Virus record (IMG/VR): IMGVR_UViG_3300030085_000277
Location: 1 to 39,340 of that record
DNA: 39,340 nucleotides
Source: a virus
Reading direction: 5' to 3' (one strand)
Below are positions 7,742-16,381 of this stretch, one piece after another; position 1 is the stretch's first letter, and the number at the start of each line of letters is the position of its first letter. The notes beneath the pieces were generated by a model, which worked only from the letters and a program-made list of their open reading frames with translations, made no database searches and was not told where the DNA came from. The position numbers were made by a program, and so were the translations under genes.

Positions 7742-9508
7742 TTATGCACCTGCTCCGTGTACAGTTTTTAGAGTAGAACCACTAGAGTTTTTAATTAGTA
7801 ATGTAGACAGTGTTTTTAATTGATCTTGACCTACAGCATCATCTGCAATCTTAGCTTCGGTAACTGCATCATCTGCTAATTCGGCTGTTACAACACCACC
7901 ATCTTTAATTGTCACAGCACCACTTGATACTGCAAAGTTATCTGAACTAAATGATGCAACACCTTTATTTGATGTTGATGCATCTTCACCAGCAATTGTA
8001 ATTGTATTATTTGAAACTGTGGTATCAATACCTTCACCACCAGTAAAGTTTAATGTATCTGTTCCTACTGTTACAACATCATCTGAGCCAGAGTCTGCAC
8101 CAACTGTTAAAGAACCAGATATGGCAGCAGTTGTCATACTAGTAATCAAACCTTGATTATTAAATGTTATAACTGGAATTGCACTAGATGAACCTACAGT
8201 TGCACCAGTTACAACCTCTGCAAGAACATTGTTTCTAGTAAAATCTTCTTGTTGTATACTATGTCCTTCATCAGAACCAGAAGTAGTTGTAGCGTTGAGA
8301 ATAACTTCATCACCACTGTCATCTTCTAATGCGATACCACTATTTAAATCATCATCAACATGTCGATACTTTTGTGTGTGTTCGTCATAACGAAGCATCG
8401 CACCATGAAATCTAGAACCGATATCAATATCGTCCAAACCAGCGAACTTAATCTCACCACCACCACCTCCAGATATCTCTCCCTGGGCCTGTGCTTCTGC
8501 TTGTTCTGTGATAATCGGTGTAAGATTCTTGATAGTCTGTCCAAACATTTCTTTGAACTTAGAGAGTTCACCTCTCATTTTCTCGACTTCAGTTCTCTCG
8601 TCTATTACCTCTTTACTATCATTTTCGTAGGATACTTGGTCAAGTTGTTTAAGAACACTATCCACATAATCTCTGGTGTCTTGAACTTTACTTTGAAATA
8701 CTGTTTTGTTCTTTTGATATGCCTGTATAACTGGATTGATTTTTTCTTTTTCCATTCTCTCCAGTTGTGCTTGATGCATATCTGCAAGTCTGGATTTTTT
8801 CTCATCAATCGCTGTTTGTCTTTCTTTCTCAAGTTTTTTCATCTCAACTTTGTAAACTTTAGAGTTTATATCACCTCTCTTCAAGGCTTCATATAGTTCT
8901 TGTCTTTTTTCTAGGTTTACATAAGTATCTGCATCTTCTTGAAACTGTGATGTAACCGATTGTTTAGCCAGTTTCTTAGTAGGTTTGATAGGTTGTACTG
9001 GTGTAATCGGTTTGATTTCTTCTTGTACAACTTTCTTTTCATGTATAACTGGTTTCTTTTTTTCTTCTACAATCGGTTCAGGCTTAATGCTTATCTTAAC
9101 CTCATCAGCATTAAACCCAATATCTTTATTCTCTTCTAATCCAAAAGTTTTTGCAACAATCTTTGATGGTGCTTTTACCTCTACCTTTTTTTCTTCTTTT
9201 ATTTCTTGTTTCTTAACTTTAAAATCTGTTATATTACCAAAGATACTAACTAACTCTTGCAAACTTTCTTTCGCCTTGTCAATAGATGGTTGTACATCTT
9301 CTACCTTTTTTGGTGGTTCTGGGATATCTACAGTTTCCGTAATAGAGATAGATTTCATCTTCTCTTCTATTCTTTTTTCCTCTGCAAGTTGTTTATCAAT
9401 TTTATCTTGTAGAATTTTTGCTTGTCGTTGTTTCTTATCCTCACGAACTTCGTCAATGGATAAACCAGCAAGTCTCCTTAGTTTTTGTTTTGGTTTTAAA
9501 TCGTCCAT
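7742..9508 (-). CDS. Coiled-coil virion protein with tail-fibre-like C-terminus
   Basis: A 588-residue two-part protein. Residues 1-340 are highly charged: a long coiled coil (about 1-60 and 205-330) interrupted by a Pro/Lys/Glu-rich segment (about 100-185). A glycine linker (ISGGGGGE, about 345) leads to a beta-rich C-terminal part. This part contains SRFHGAMLRYDEHTQKYRHV, Thr/Ser/Gly-rich repeats, and the closing pattern AELADDAVTEAKIADDAV. The last pattern is typical of phage fibre repeats, where ADDAV units form trimeric shafts. It is likely a trimeric fibre or whisker-like component. The coiled-coil base could anchor to the virion. It starts 3 bases after the stop of the upstream gene. 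Confidence 0.7.
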   Translation of the reverse strand: MDDLKPKQKLRRLAGLSIDEVREDKKQRQAKILQDKIDKQLAEEKRIEEKMKSISITETVDIPEPPKKVEDVQPSIDKAKESLQELVSIFGNITDFKVKKQEIKEEKKVEVKAPSKIVAKTFGLEENKDIGFNADEVKISIKPEPIVEEKKKPVIHEKKVVQEEIKPITPVQPIKPTKKLAKQSVTSQFQEDADTYVNLEKRQELYEALKRGDINSKVYKVEMKKLEKERQTAIDEKKSRLADMHQAQLERMEKEKINPVIQAYQKNKTVFQSKVQDTRDYVDSVLKQLDQVSYENDSKEVIDERTEVEKMRGELSKFKEMFGQTIKNLTPIITEQAEAQAQGEISGGGGGEIKFAGLDDIDIGSRFHGAMLRYDEHTQKYRHVDDDLNSGIALEDDSGDEVILNATTTSGSDEGHSIQQEDFTRNNVLAEVVTGATVGSSSAIPVITFNNQGLITSMTTAAISGSLTVGADSGSDDVVTVGTDTLNFTGGEGIDTTVSNNTITIAGEDASTSNKGVASFSSDNFAVSSGAVTIKDGGVVTAELADDAVTEAKIADDAVGQDQLKTLSTLLIKNSSGSTLKTVHGAGA

Positions 9509-9511
9509 CTT

Positions 9512-12325
9512 TTACCCTTTCATCAAGTCCGTAACCGACTTCGCACTCCAAAATTTACAAGACCAATATCTTGCTTTGAACTTAGGCCCAGGATTGTCAC
9601 AGTTGTGTCTTGCACGAAAACTTTTTCTTCTTGCTGGATCATCTCGTTTGATATCCATGTTTGGATCTCCAAACTCAACTTTGACAACATTTCCCTTGTC
9701 GTTCTTTACATATACTTTATATTTCTTTACATCGCCTCTTGTAGGATTATTTAGTTTTACCTTTCTCCCTTGATACTCAGCATCTTCTACTATTTCACCC
9801 CAATCATTTAATTGTTCAAAGTTATGGAATGAGGCAGCAAGTCTCCTTCTTCCAGCATCTCTAACTCCTGCTTTTCTGTCAAACTTAGTGACTCCAGCCT
9901 TACCCTTTTTTCTAACCATAAGGTTTGGTAACTTTTTATCTCTTTTTAGGACACTTCTTTCATCTAAATCGTCAACCTCTTCTCCCTTTGCCCTTTTCAT
10001 TTGAGCAGGCGTCGGCGCACCCTTCTCCCCCTTTTTCCTCATTCTTTCTCCAGAACCTTGTTTAATTCTTTGTCTCTTCTTGTGTATGTTTGCCCAAAGA
10101 CTTTCATCAAATTCTTCTCTATGGTCTATTTTAAATCTAAATCCAGCTCTCTTGAGTTTTGACATTAGACCATCAGCATCATCAACATCTTCAAACTCTA
10201 TATCTTTATTACTATAATCTACACCAGTAAACCCTTGATTAGCACTTGGTAAATTTTCATCCATCCATTTTTTTGCTTTTTTCACATCAGCAGGACTATT
10301 AAAAGTAAGTCTAATAAAATCAGCTGATTTCTCATTAAGTTCTTCACCACAATCATCACAACAATCTGCACCAATCTTTTCTAACATTGCATCATGGACT
10401 TCGTTCAGTTTCCACCACCAATCTTCACCAAACTTTAATTCATAGTTTGCACGAACTACTTGTGATTCAAACCATTCCTTTATCTGGCCTGGCGTAACTT
10501 TCTTTGTATGATCCGTATACTCATCTGTACCAATCTCATATGATTCTTTTTTCTTTGCCTTATGTGCTTTCTTTGCAGCTCTTACTTTACCTTGTAAATC
10601 TGGGTCTGCTTTACCACCAGTTAACATTGAGTTCACTCTTGCGAAAGCCCATTGTTGTGGTGTGGTGCCTGGGCGATGTCCACCTTTCCATGCAGCCATA
10701 CCTCTGTCGTATGATTTTTTAAGAATACCATATGGAACACCAGTTTGTTTGGATTTCTTTACAAGTCCAGCAATTTTCTCATCTAATACTTCTTCGTTCT
10801 TATCTTTTGCATCTAAGTAAGCAGCGATTGCCATATCCCTTTTCTTTTCTTTTGATTTACCTTTAAACTGTGGCGCATCGGATTTCATAAAATCATCTAT
10901 GTAATCTCCAGCATCTGCATTTTTTCCTAATTTCTCTTTCATAGGTGACATACCATATTTTGTTCTAATTTTGTTAATTTGTTTTATAATCTCTTTTTGT
11001 TTTGGTGAACCACTAGGAGCTTTCATGCCCTTGTTAAATAATTTTAACATTTCTAGTTCATCACTTTTTGAAAATTCTTTTGCCTCACCATACATTTGTT
11101 TGAACTTCTTAGTATACTGAGATGGTTTAGTTTTTGCACCAGCATCGCCTGGGGCTTTTTCTGCACTACCACCTTTTGCAAAATGTCTTGCACGAGCGAG
11201 TTGTGTTGCTTTTGACATAGCTTTACCTCCAGCATCTTTTGCATAATATTTTGCTGGTTGTGTACCTTTCACATCTCCGACTTTACCTTTTTCTTGTTTA
11301 GTCTTTGTTATCTTTTTTTGTTCATCTCTAAGTCTAGGTTCTCTTCTATTCTCTGACTTATCCATATGTTCTAAATTACTAGGATCATTGTTTAGTGGAT
11401 TATTATCTTTATGATGTACATCCATTCCATCTTTTGTACCAAGTAATCTTGCAGCTTTATTTCTACCAGCTCTTCTTTGTATTTGTTCTGGTCTAGAGTG
11501 GTAGTTATCATATTCTTTTCTATAATTTCTAACCTCTGTCAACCATGCCTTATGCACTTTACCATCTTTATCGTTAAATGTAATATAGTTTGTACCTCTA
11601 GATATAATTTTACCTTCGATACCATTTGCTTCTATCATCTCACCTACTAACCAAATCTTACCAGTGAGATACATATCTCTTAGGGTTTCATAGTCATCCA
11701 TGTCACCCATTTCTCTTTCTTCTCTGATACCCATATATTTACGAACATCATTGAATAGTTTTCTTGCTGTTGCCTCATCTGAAGCGATACCTTGTTTGAA
11801 AACATCAAAACTATTTGCACTGGCAGCCGCTCTCATCTTAGAAGCAGACATACCCTCGACACCCTCTGCATCTGGGTCTCTTTCTCCAGCAGAAATAACT
11901 TTGATACTGTCAAACTTATAGTATCCGTGTCTTTTACCCTCAACACCATTATATGATTCTAGTAGTCTTTCAAATTCTTTTACTCTGTCTGAACCAGCAA
12001 TCATGGTGATATTTTTTACACCCTGACCATGTAATTTTGTTGCGATATCAAATACATTTCTTACTTTTGTATCTGCAACAATATTTCTTGCATATTTCTT
12101 AAATATTTTTCTCATATATGCAATCTTTAGTGCATATGGTAAAGGGTCTTTAGCAGGACTTTGTGATTGGGATACATAGATAGAATAGTCTTTAGAACCA
12201 GAAGCAGTCTTTGCAACTTTCTCTATAAGTTTTTCGTGTCCAATGGTAGGTGGATTAAATCTACCAAAAGTGAATGTATGATTGAATTTAGATTCGTTAA
12301 GTATTTGTTTAAATTTTTTCATCAC
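9512..12325 (-). CDS. 937-residue mosaic: HIGH-type nucleotidyltransferase + HNH + virion-type modules
   Basis: Domains in order: residues 1-11 (MMKKFKQILNE) resemble a T4 capsid-targeting peptide ending in the gp21-like motif LNE. Residues 15-200 form a HIGH-family nucleotidyltransferase (TIGH at 27-30; the second motif MSASKMR at 159-165), the fold of NadM and phosphopantetheine adenylyltransferases. Residues 228-265 are a small beta domain. Residues 300-330 are an HNH-type motif (DVHHKDNNPLNNDPSNLEHM). Residues 346-385 and 515-590 are short basic modules similar to ones I recall as DUF5872/DUF5824 in phages and giant viruses. Residues 650-665 have a Cys cluster, 668-735 a ferredoxin-like unit, and 850-930 a conserved-looking end with C909 and C923. 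It may be a packaged or injected multifunctional protein. Activity of either enzyme domain is not shown. Confidence 0.75.
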   Translation of the reverse strand: MMKKFKQILNESKFNHTFTFGRFNPPTIGHEKLIEKVAKTASGSKDYSIYVSQSQSPAKDPLPYALKIAYMRKIFKKYARNIVADTKVRNVFDIATKLHGQGVKNITMIAGSDRVKEFERLLESYNGVEGKRHGYYKFDSIKVISAGERDPDAEGVEGMSASKMRAAASANSFDVFKQGIASDEATARKLFNDVRKYMGIREEREMGDMDDYETLRDMYLTGKIWLVGEMIEANGIEGKIISRGTNYITFNDKDGKVHKAWLTEVRNYRKEYDNYHSRPEQIQRRAGRNKAARLLGTKDGMDVHHKDNNPLNNDPSNLEHMDKSENRREPRLRDEQKKITKTKQEKGKVGDVKGTQPAKYYAKDAGGKAMSKATQLARARHFAKGGSAEKAPGDAGAKTKPSQYTKKFKQMYGEAKEFSKSDELEMLKLFNKGMKAPSGSPKQKEIIKQINKIRTKYGMSPMKEKLGKNADAGDYIDDFMKSDAPQFKGKSKEKKRDMAIAAYLDAKDKNEEVLDEKIAGLVKKSKQTGVPYGILKKSYDRGMAAWKGGHRPGTTPQQWAFARVNSMLTGGKADPDLQGKVRAAKKAHKAKKKESYEIGTDEYTDHTKKVTPGQIKEWFESQVVRANYELKFGEDWWWKLNEVHDAMLEKIGADCCDDCGEELNEKSADFIRLTFNSPADVKKAKKWMDENLPSANQGFTGVDYSNKDIEFEDVDDADGLMSKLKRAGFRFKIDHREEFDESLWANIHKKRQRIKQGSGERMRKKGEKGAPTPAQMKRAKGEEVDDLDERSVLKRDKKLPNLMVRKKGKAGVTKFDRKAGVRDAGRRRLAASFHNFEQLNDWGEIVEDAEYQGRKVKLNNPTRGDVKKYKVYVKNDKGNVVKVEFGDPNMDIKRDDPARRKSFRARHNCDNPGPKFKARYWSCKFWSAKSVTDLMKG

Positions 12326-13566
12326 TTATCCCAATTTTTTATAGCAGTAAAGTTATTAAAACTAAACTCCATTCTGTCGACCAGTTTTACAGCGTTGCCT
12401 GATACCCTATCAATCGCAACATAACCCTCTGGGTTTACCACTTTAAATCCATTACTAGTCTTAATAAAGGTCTTAGTTAAACCCTTAACACTATTTAGTT
12501 TATTTACAATTTGCATTTTTGCATCTACCAATAAGTTCTGAAAAGTAAGTGTATTTGTCAATACCATAGTGTATTTTTTTACTTCTCTAACATATTCTTT
12601 CTGCATTTTAGTATATTTTTCTTTACCTTTTACTGATTTTGCCTTATCTACTTGTTTTTGTATTGTTGTCTCTACATGTTTTGCATAACCAACAGCATGT
12701 TGTCTTGGATTAGATATCTTCTGTCCTGCCCTAACTTTTGTATTATTATATGTTTTTAATCCACATCCAGCAAGTGTACCTTTAAATTCTTCTTGTAGTT
12801 TTAAAAATGATCTAAGTTGATTTGCATTTATTTTTTGAAACATAGAACCAACTTGAGATAGTGTTGCAGTGACTTGTGCAGTTTCTTTTGCATTAAATGT
12901 TGCAGTTCCAGAGGCGTCTTTGTAAGTTGCATCATCCATCCATACAGATGTTGGTTTATTTAATTTAGATATATCTGCACCAAATGATGCTTTCATCTCT
13001 GGTAAACTTGCACCAGTGTATGTTGTATGCCAAACTACACCAATCTTAGATGCTTTCATTTGTCTACCTAAGTCACTATCTTGTGGAACAGCATATACAA
13101 TTGTATTAGGTTGGAAAGTATACATCTTCTCTCCATCAATTGTATCTGTATCTAAACTCGTATACATCAAGTCACCTTGAAGAACTCCCTTGATACCCAG
13201 TTTAGAAAACTCTGCAAGTGCAATCTTAAATTTATCTGCAAGGTCGCCAGACATCTTATCTGCATCTACTTCTGCACTTGATTTGTATAATTTGGGATCA
13301 ATATTGAATACTGATTTTTTTGCGACAAAGAACTTACCATCAGAAGGATCTATACCAGCAAATATTGCAGGCGCACCATCCCACTTAACTGTCATGTTGA
13401 TAGAACTTCTTGAACTACCAGATAACATGTCTCGTAAACTCTGTAAAAAGTTAATTGCAGCTCTACCACCATCGACACCATAGTTGAGTATCTCATCCTC
13501 TAGGTGTTCTAGGTGTAGATTCTTACCACCTTTATCTTCTTTTAAATGTTGAAGAAAGCTCTTCAT
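12322..13566 (-). CDS. KWDG-motif protein (DUF6267-like), possible ligase-fold nucleotidyltransferase
   Basis: A 414-residue protein common in marine T4-like phages (I associate it with DUF6267, number from memory). It starts MKSFLQHLKED, resembling a capsid-targeting peptide. K61-W-D63-G64 sits in TVKWDGAPAIFAG, which looks like motif I (KxDG) of covalent nucleotidyltransferases such as DNA/RNA ligases. G131-D132-L (GVLQGDLMY) could play the part of motif IIIa, and GVVWHTTY (176-183) a later strand. That is inference from motif shape. AGGAT precedes the ATG, and its stop overlaps the start of the 937-residue mosaic by 4 bases. The pairing with a second nucleotidyltransferase is notable. Confidence 0.7.
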   Translation of the reverse strand: MKSFLQHLKEDKGGKNLHLEHLEDEILNYGVDGGRAAINFLQSLRDMLSGSSRSSINMTVKWDGAPAIFAGIDPSDGKFFVAKKSVFNIDPKLYKSSAEVDADKMSGDLADKFKIALAEFSKLGIKGVLQGDLMYTSLDTDTIDGEKMYTFQPNTIVYAVPQDSDLGRQMKASKIGVVWHTTYTGASLPEMKASFGADISKLNKPTSVWMDDATYKDASGTATFNAKETAQVTATLSQVGSMFQKINANQLRSFLKLQEEFKGTLAGCGLKTYNNTKVRAGQKISNPRQHAVGYAKHVETTIQKQVDKAKSVKGKEKYTKMQKEYVREVKKYTMVLTNTLTFQNLLVDAKMQIVNKLNSVKGLTKTFIKTSNGFKVVNPEGYVAIDRVSGNAVKLVDRMEFSFNNFTAIKNWDK

Positions 13567-13696
13567 ACTTATATCCTATTCCATCTTTTCTATTGTTCCA
13601 TCTTTTGTGCCACGCCCAAACTGATAACTTACCACCATAGTGTTCACACTTACTATAGTACCAATTCAATATTTTTATGTCAAGTCCTTTTATCAT
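13532..13696 (-). CDS. Small Trp/Tyr-rich hypothetical protein (54 aa)
   Basis: A 54-residue frame whose ATG overlaps the stop of the upstream gene as ATGA, and whose end overlaps the KWDG gene by 35 bases. The sequence is protein-like, with dense aromatic and basic residues (NWYYSKCEHYGGK, VWAWHKRWNNRKDG). No family recognised. The same stretch also carries a good TTGACA promoter, so part of its codon choice may be constrained by that. The overlap arrangement is the main support. Confidence 0.5.
   Translation of the reverse strand: MIKGLDIKILNWYYSKCEHYGGKLSVWAWHKRWNNRKDGIGYKYEELSSTFKRR
13655..13683 (-). promoter_or_regulatory. Sigma70-type promoter TTGACA-17-TACTAT
   Basis: The minus strand has TTGACA at 13683-13678 and TACTAT at 13660-13655, with a 17-base spacer. 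The expected start is near 13648, giving the KWDG gene a leader of about 80 bases with a normal AGGAT ribosome site. It lies inside the 54-residue frame. Confidence 0.55.
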
Positions 13697-14835
13697 TGTA
13701 CACCGCTGTATTGCATTTTTAATTGTAAATACTGTCCTAACCTACCTTGTTTAGATGCTATCCTACCTTCTCCAACACTTTTATCGGAACGAATAGTCAT
13801 CTTCAAAGTTTTTTTATCTTCTGGTGTATGAATATCAATTAGATATTCTTGTACAGAATTTCTATTTAAATAAGCATAATGTCTGGTAACTAATGGAATC
13901 ATGTCAACAATATCATCACCTTTTTGCTCTGCTTTCATACCCACAGCTTTAACCATGATAAGAGGAACTTTTTCTTCTTTTCTTTGTAAGTTAAAGGTAT
14001 TCTGTACCCAATCAATAAAATCTTTTATTGACAATTTATTAAGTACATCACAAAAATTTTCTCTACAAACAATTAACATCTCATTGTAAAGTTTGTTTGC
14101 ATCTGCTTCATTCTCTGTGTAGAAAGCAACATAGGCATTAGTTACATCTTTGTTAAGAACAAAATTATCTTTAGTGGCTACATCTTTTACACCAGGCACT
14201 TTAGAATAAACCCTATCCCACAAATCAGATTCTAGTTTTTTAGTTGAAATTCCCAATGCTCTATATTGAGTTCCAACATAAGTGTTTTTTAGTGGTTCTT
14301 TTGATTTTGCAGTTCCAGCTTTTAAACTTATACCTATCATTTCTTTATTTCTAAATTCAACAAATATATCTCCAGCATGATTATTAGGAACACCTCTAGG
14401 TTTTGCACGATATCCCCAAATAACATTTTTTATAGGTTTGGTTCTATCTAGGTCATAAAGATAATTAGTGATACCTATTGCATTTTCCATTTTAGTTTTA
14501 AGGAATCTGTCGTCAAGCGTTGGTAGTTTATCAATAACTAGTTTAGCAGAGGCTGCATCTTTTCTATCGAAAGAACCTTTTGACTTTCCAGCATTTAAGT
14601 TTAGAGTGTATAAAAACTTTTTAAAATCTTCAACTGAGGATGGTCTAAATCTATTATTAAATGCAAGTGCTGGAAATAATTCTGTGATTGAAGCATTAAG
14701 AGTAGTATCAACCCTCTCAATGAGAACTTCTCTACTTTCCATGAGACTTTGTATTTTTGTTAATGGTGTTTCGTACTGTGTGGATCTACGCCTAACTTGT
14801 GACACATATTTTGCGATTGACATCATTTTCCCCAT
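13693..14835 (-). CDS. Possible PD-(D/E)XK-type nuclease-like protein
   Basis: A 380-residue protein. Around residues 150-175, the segment AGDIFVEFRNKEMIGISLKAG has the spacing of a PD-(D/E)XK core: an Asp before one strand and a Lys at the end of the next (ISLK). Clear proof is lacking because the middle acidic residue is ambiguous. Similar GxSLKAG proteins occur in marine T4-like phages without known function. There is no Shine-Dalgarno before the ATG. Instead an early-type and a late-type promoter overlap directly upstream, so it may be made in both phases. A DNA-processing role is inference. Confidence 0.6.
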   Translation of the reverse strand: MGKMMSIAKYVSQVRRRSTQYETPLTKIQSLMESREVLIERVDTTLNASITELFPALAFNNRFRPSSVEDFKKFLYTLNLNAGKSKGSFDRKDAASAKLVIDKLPTLDDRFLKTKMENAIGITNYLYDLDRTKPIKNVIWGYRAKPRGVPNNHAGDIFVEFRNKEMIGISLKAGTAKSKEPLKNTYVGTQYRALGISTKKLESDLWDRVYSKVPGVKDVATKDNFVLNKDVTNAYVAFYTENEADANKLYNEMLIVCRENFCDVLNKLSIKDFIDWVQNTFNLQRKEEKVPLIMVKAVGMKAEQKGDDIVDMIPLVTRHYAYLNRNSVQEYLIDIHTPEDKKTLKMTIRSDKSVGEGRIASKQGRLGQYLQLKMQYSGVQ

Positions 14836-14844
14836 TTAAATATA

Positions 14845-14873
14845 GTTATAACATTATTTATAATAAATGTCAA
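14845..14873 (-). promoter_or_regulatory. Sigma70-type early promoter TTGACA-17-TATAAC
   Basis: TTGACA at 14873-14868 and TATAAC at 14850-14845 on the minus strand, 17-base spacer. The -35 box begins 3 bases after the encoded CCA of the tRNA. The expected start near 14838 is only 3 bases before the ATG at 14835. Confidence 0.65.
14855..14862 (-). promoter_or_regulatory. T4-type late promoter box inside the early promoter spacer
   Basis: An exact TATAAATA on the minus strand, lying entirely within the 17-base spacer of the TTGACA/TATAAC promoter and 19 bases before the ATG at 14835. Confidence 0.5.
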
Positions 14874-14876
14874 GTT

Positions 14877-14953
14877 TGGCCTGCTCGGCAAGACTCGAAC
14901 TTGCAACCTATTGCTTAGAAGGCAATTGCTCTATCCAGTTGAGCTACGAGCAG
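14877..14953 (-). tRNA. tRNA-Arg (anticodon TCT)
   Basis: A full cloverleaf is visible on the minus strand: acceptor CTGCTCG/CGAGCAG (7 bp), D stem GCTC/GAGC, anticodon stem ATTGC/GCAAT with loop CTTCTAA (anticodon TCT), and T stem GCAAG/CTTGC with TTCGAGT. The discriminator is G and CCA is encoded (14879-14877). It begins at the base right after the helicase stop codon, so it must be cut from the helicase mRNA by host RNases. It decodes AGA/AGG, and AGA is the favoured Arg codon in this AT-rich sequence. Confidence 0.95.
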
Positions 14954-16381
14954 TTATACTTTGAAGTTAGTGAATTTGTCGTATTTTGAGTTTTGTCCTT
15001 TGTCAAAGATAGGTAGATCATCCTCATCTATATCTTGTCCACTGTCAACAATATCTTTTTGTTCTTGTAGATTTACATCACTTAGTTTCATTTTACTACG
15101 ATCAATACCTATGACAAACCTTTTGTTCATGGTGGGGTCATTATATCTGTTCTTGAGTTGTTTTACAACTATCTGATTTAACTCTTCAAGTTCTTCTGTA
15201 GATATGAGTGCAAACATGAAATCAGCTGTTGCCGGAAGCCCAAATGATTCAGATGTGTCCTCAAGCCCGACATCGGTTGCTGTGAATCCACTTCTTGTAG
15301 TTTGGGTAGCAGAAACGATTGGCACATTATTTTCCACTGCAAGTCCTCTAAGTTCTTCTGCGACTGCTTTGATATACATGTACGAGTTGACATTTGTTGC
15401 TCCCTTGAATCTAGATGAGGCACAAATATTTAGATAATCAACAAAGATAATATCTGGATTAAAAGACTTCTTGATTGCAAGTTCTTTGATTAGTCCTCTG
15501 AAATGGGCACTATTTGCACTTGCAGTAGGATATTCTTTGATTATAAGTTTACCTTGTGTCTTACTTCGTATCTGATCAACCTTATTTGTAAACATAGGTT
15601 TAGGTAAATCATGAAGTTCTTCCATAGTCACATCCATGAGATTTGCATCTATTCTTTCTGCAATCCTTTCTTCTGCCATCTCCAAAGTAATATATAAAAC
15701 ATTCTTACCTTGAGACAAACAGTTTGCAGCCATATGACACATAAACAAAGATTTACCAACACCAGTTCCAGCAAGTGCAATATTCAAAGTCTTTTGTGGT
15801 AATCCACCTTTTGTAATCTTATTGAAAAACTCTAAGTCAAAAGGTATCTTTTCTTCTACCTTGTGATAAAACTCAAATCTTGCATCTCCATCCTCTAGAT
15901 AATCATGTCCAACCGATTGATCAAAACTTACGGCAAGAGCATCTCTCATGATATCTGGAATTGCTTCTTGTGTCCGTTTACCATCTTTACCATCAATGAT
16001 GGCGATACCATCTACTATTGCATTGTAAACTGCTTTATCTTTACAAAACTTTTCTGTGGTGTTTATCAACCATTCTATATCTACTTCGGTTTCATTTAGA
16101 CTTTGTATAAGTTTGATAACTGATTGATGTTCTGTATCAGTTAAATCTCTCCTATTTTCTAGTTCAACTTCTAGAGATACTTTTGTAGGTCGTTTTTTGT
16201 ATTTGTCAACAAACTTGACTATTTCTTCAAAAACTACTCTATCTTCTTTTAACTCAAAATAATTTGGCTTGATGAAAGGTATTACCTTCCTACAATATTC
16301 ATCATTCGTTATTAGGTTGGATAGGGTCGTTTTCTCTATTGTATTGTTCAATTGTTCCATTGTCTCTTCCAACTTGTTCAT
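14954..16381 (-). CDS. 41: Replicative DNA helicase, T4 gp41 (DnaB-type)
   Basis: A 475-residue hexameric 5'-3' helicase that unwinds the lagging strand and recruits primase. Walker A is GTGVGKS at 205-211 and Walker B is DIIFVD at 310-315. Many stretches match T4 gp41 from memory, for example AIPDIMRDALAVSFD, LYITLEMAEERIAERIDANL and ESFGLPATADFM. Homology to T4 gp41 begins at about residue 17, and M8 is an alternative start. The annotated ATG overlaps the upstream gene by 80 bases. It is followed without a gap by tRNA-Arg. The neighbours (UvsX upstream) keep the T4 uvsX-41 association. Confidence 0.95.
   Translation of the reverse strand: MNKLEETMEQLNNTIEKTTLSNLITNDEYCRKVIPFIKPNYFELKEDRVVFEEIVKFVDKYKKRPTKVSLEVELENRRDLTDTEHQSVIKLIQSLNETEVDIEWLINTTEKFCKDKAVYNAIVDGIAIIDGKDGKRTQEAIPDIMRDALAVSFDQSVGHDYLEDGDARFEFYHKVEEKIPFDLEFFNKITKGGLPQKTLNIALAGTGVGKSLFMCHMAANCLSQGKNVLYITLEMAEERIAERIDANLMDVTMEELHDLPKPMFTNKVDQIRSKTQGKLIIKEYPTASANSAHFRGLIKELAIKKSFNPDIIFVDYLNICASSRFKGATNVNSYMYIKAVAEELRGLAVENNVPIVSATQTTRSGFTATDVGLEDTSESFGLPATADFMFALISTEELEELNQIVVKQLKNRYNDPTMNKRFVIGIDRSKMKLSDVNLQEQKDIVDSGQDIDEDDLPIFDKGQNSKYDKFTNFKV

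Noticed and set aside
8360-9773. Long plus-strand open frames of 178 and 262 codons opposite the coiled-coil protein
   Set aside because: They are antisense to a clearly coding frame, have odd Ser/Phe/Cys-rich composition and no ribosome sites. They arise from the Lys/Glu codon bias of the real gene.
11300-11430. A free-standing HNH homing endonuclease or intron in the 937-residue gene
   Set aside because: The HNH segment is in frame with the rest, with no flanking splice signals or interrupted conserved gene, so a fused domain is simpler.
15001-15048. TTGACA boxes inside the helicase gene
   Set aside because: Two hexamers occur within coding sequence without a -10 box at 17 bases and without a gene start behind them.
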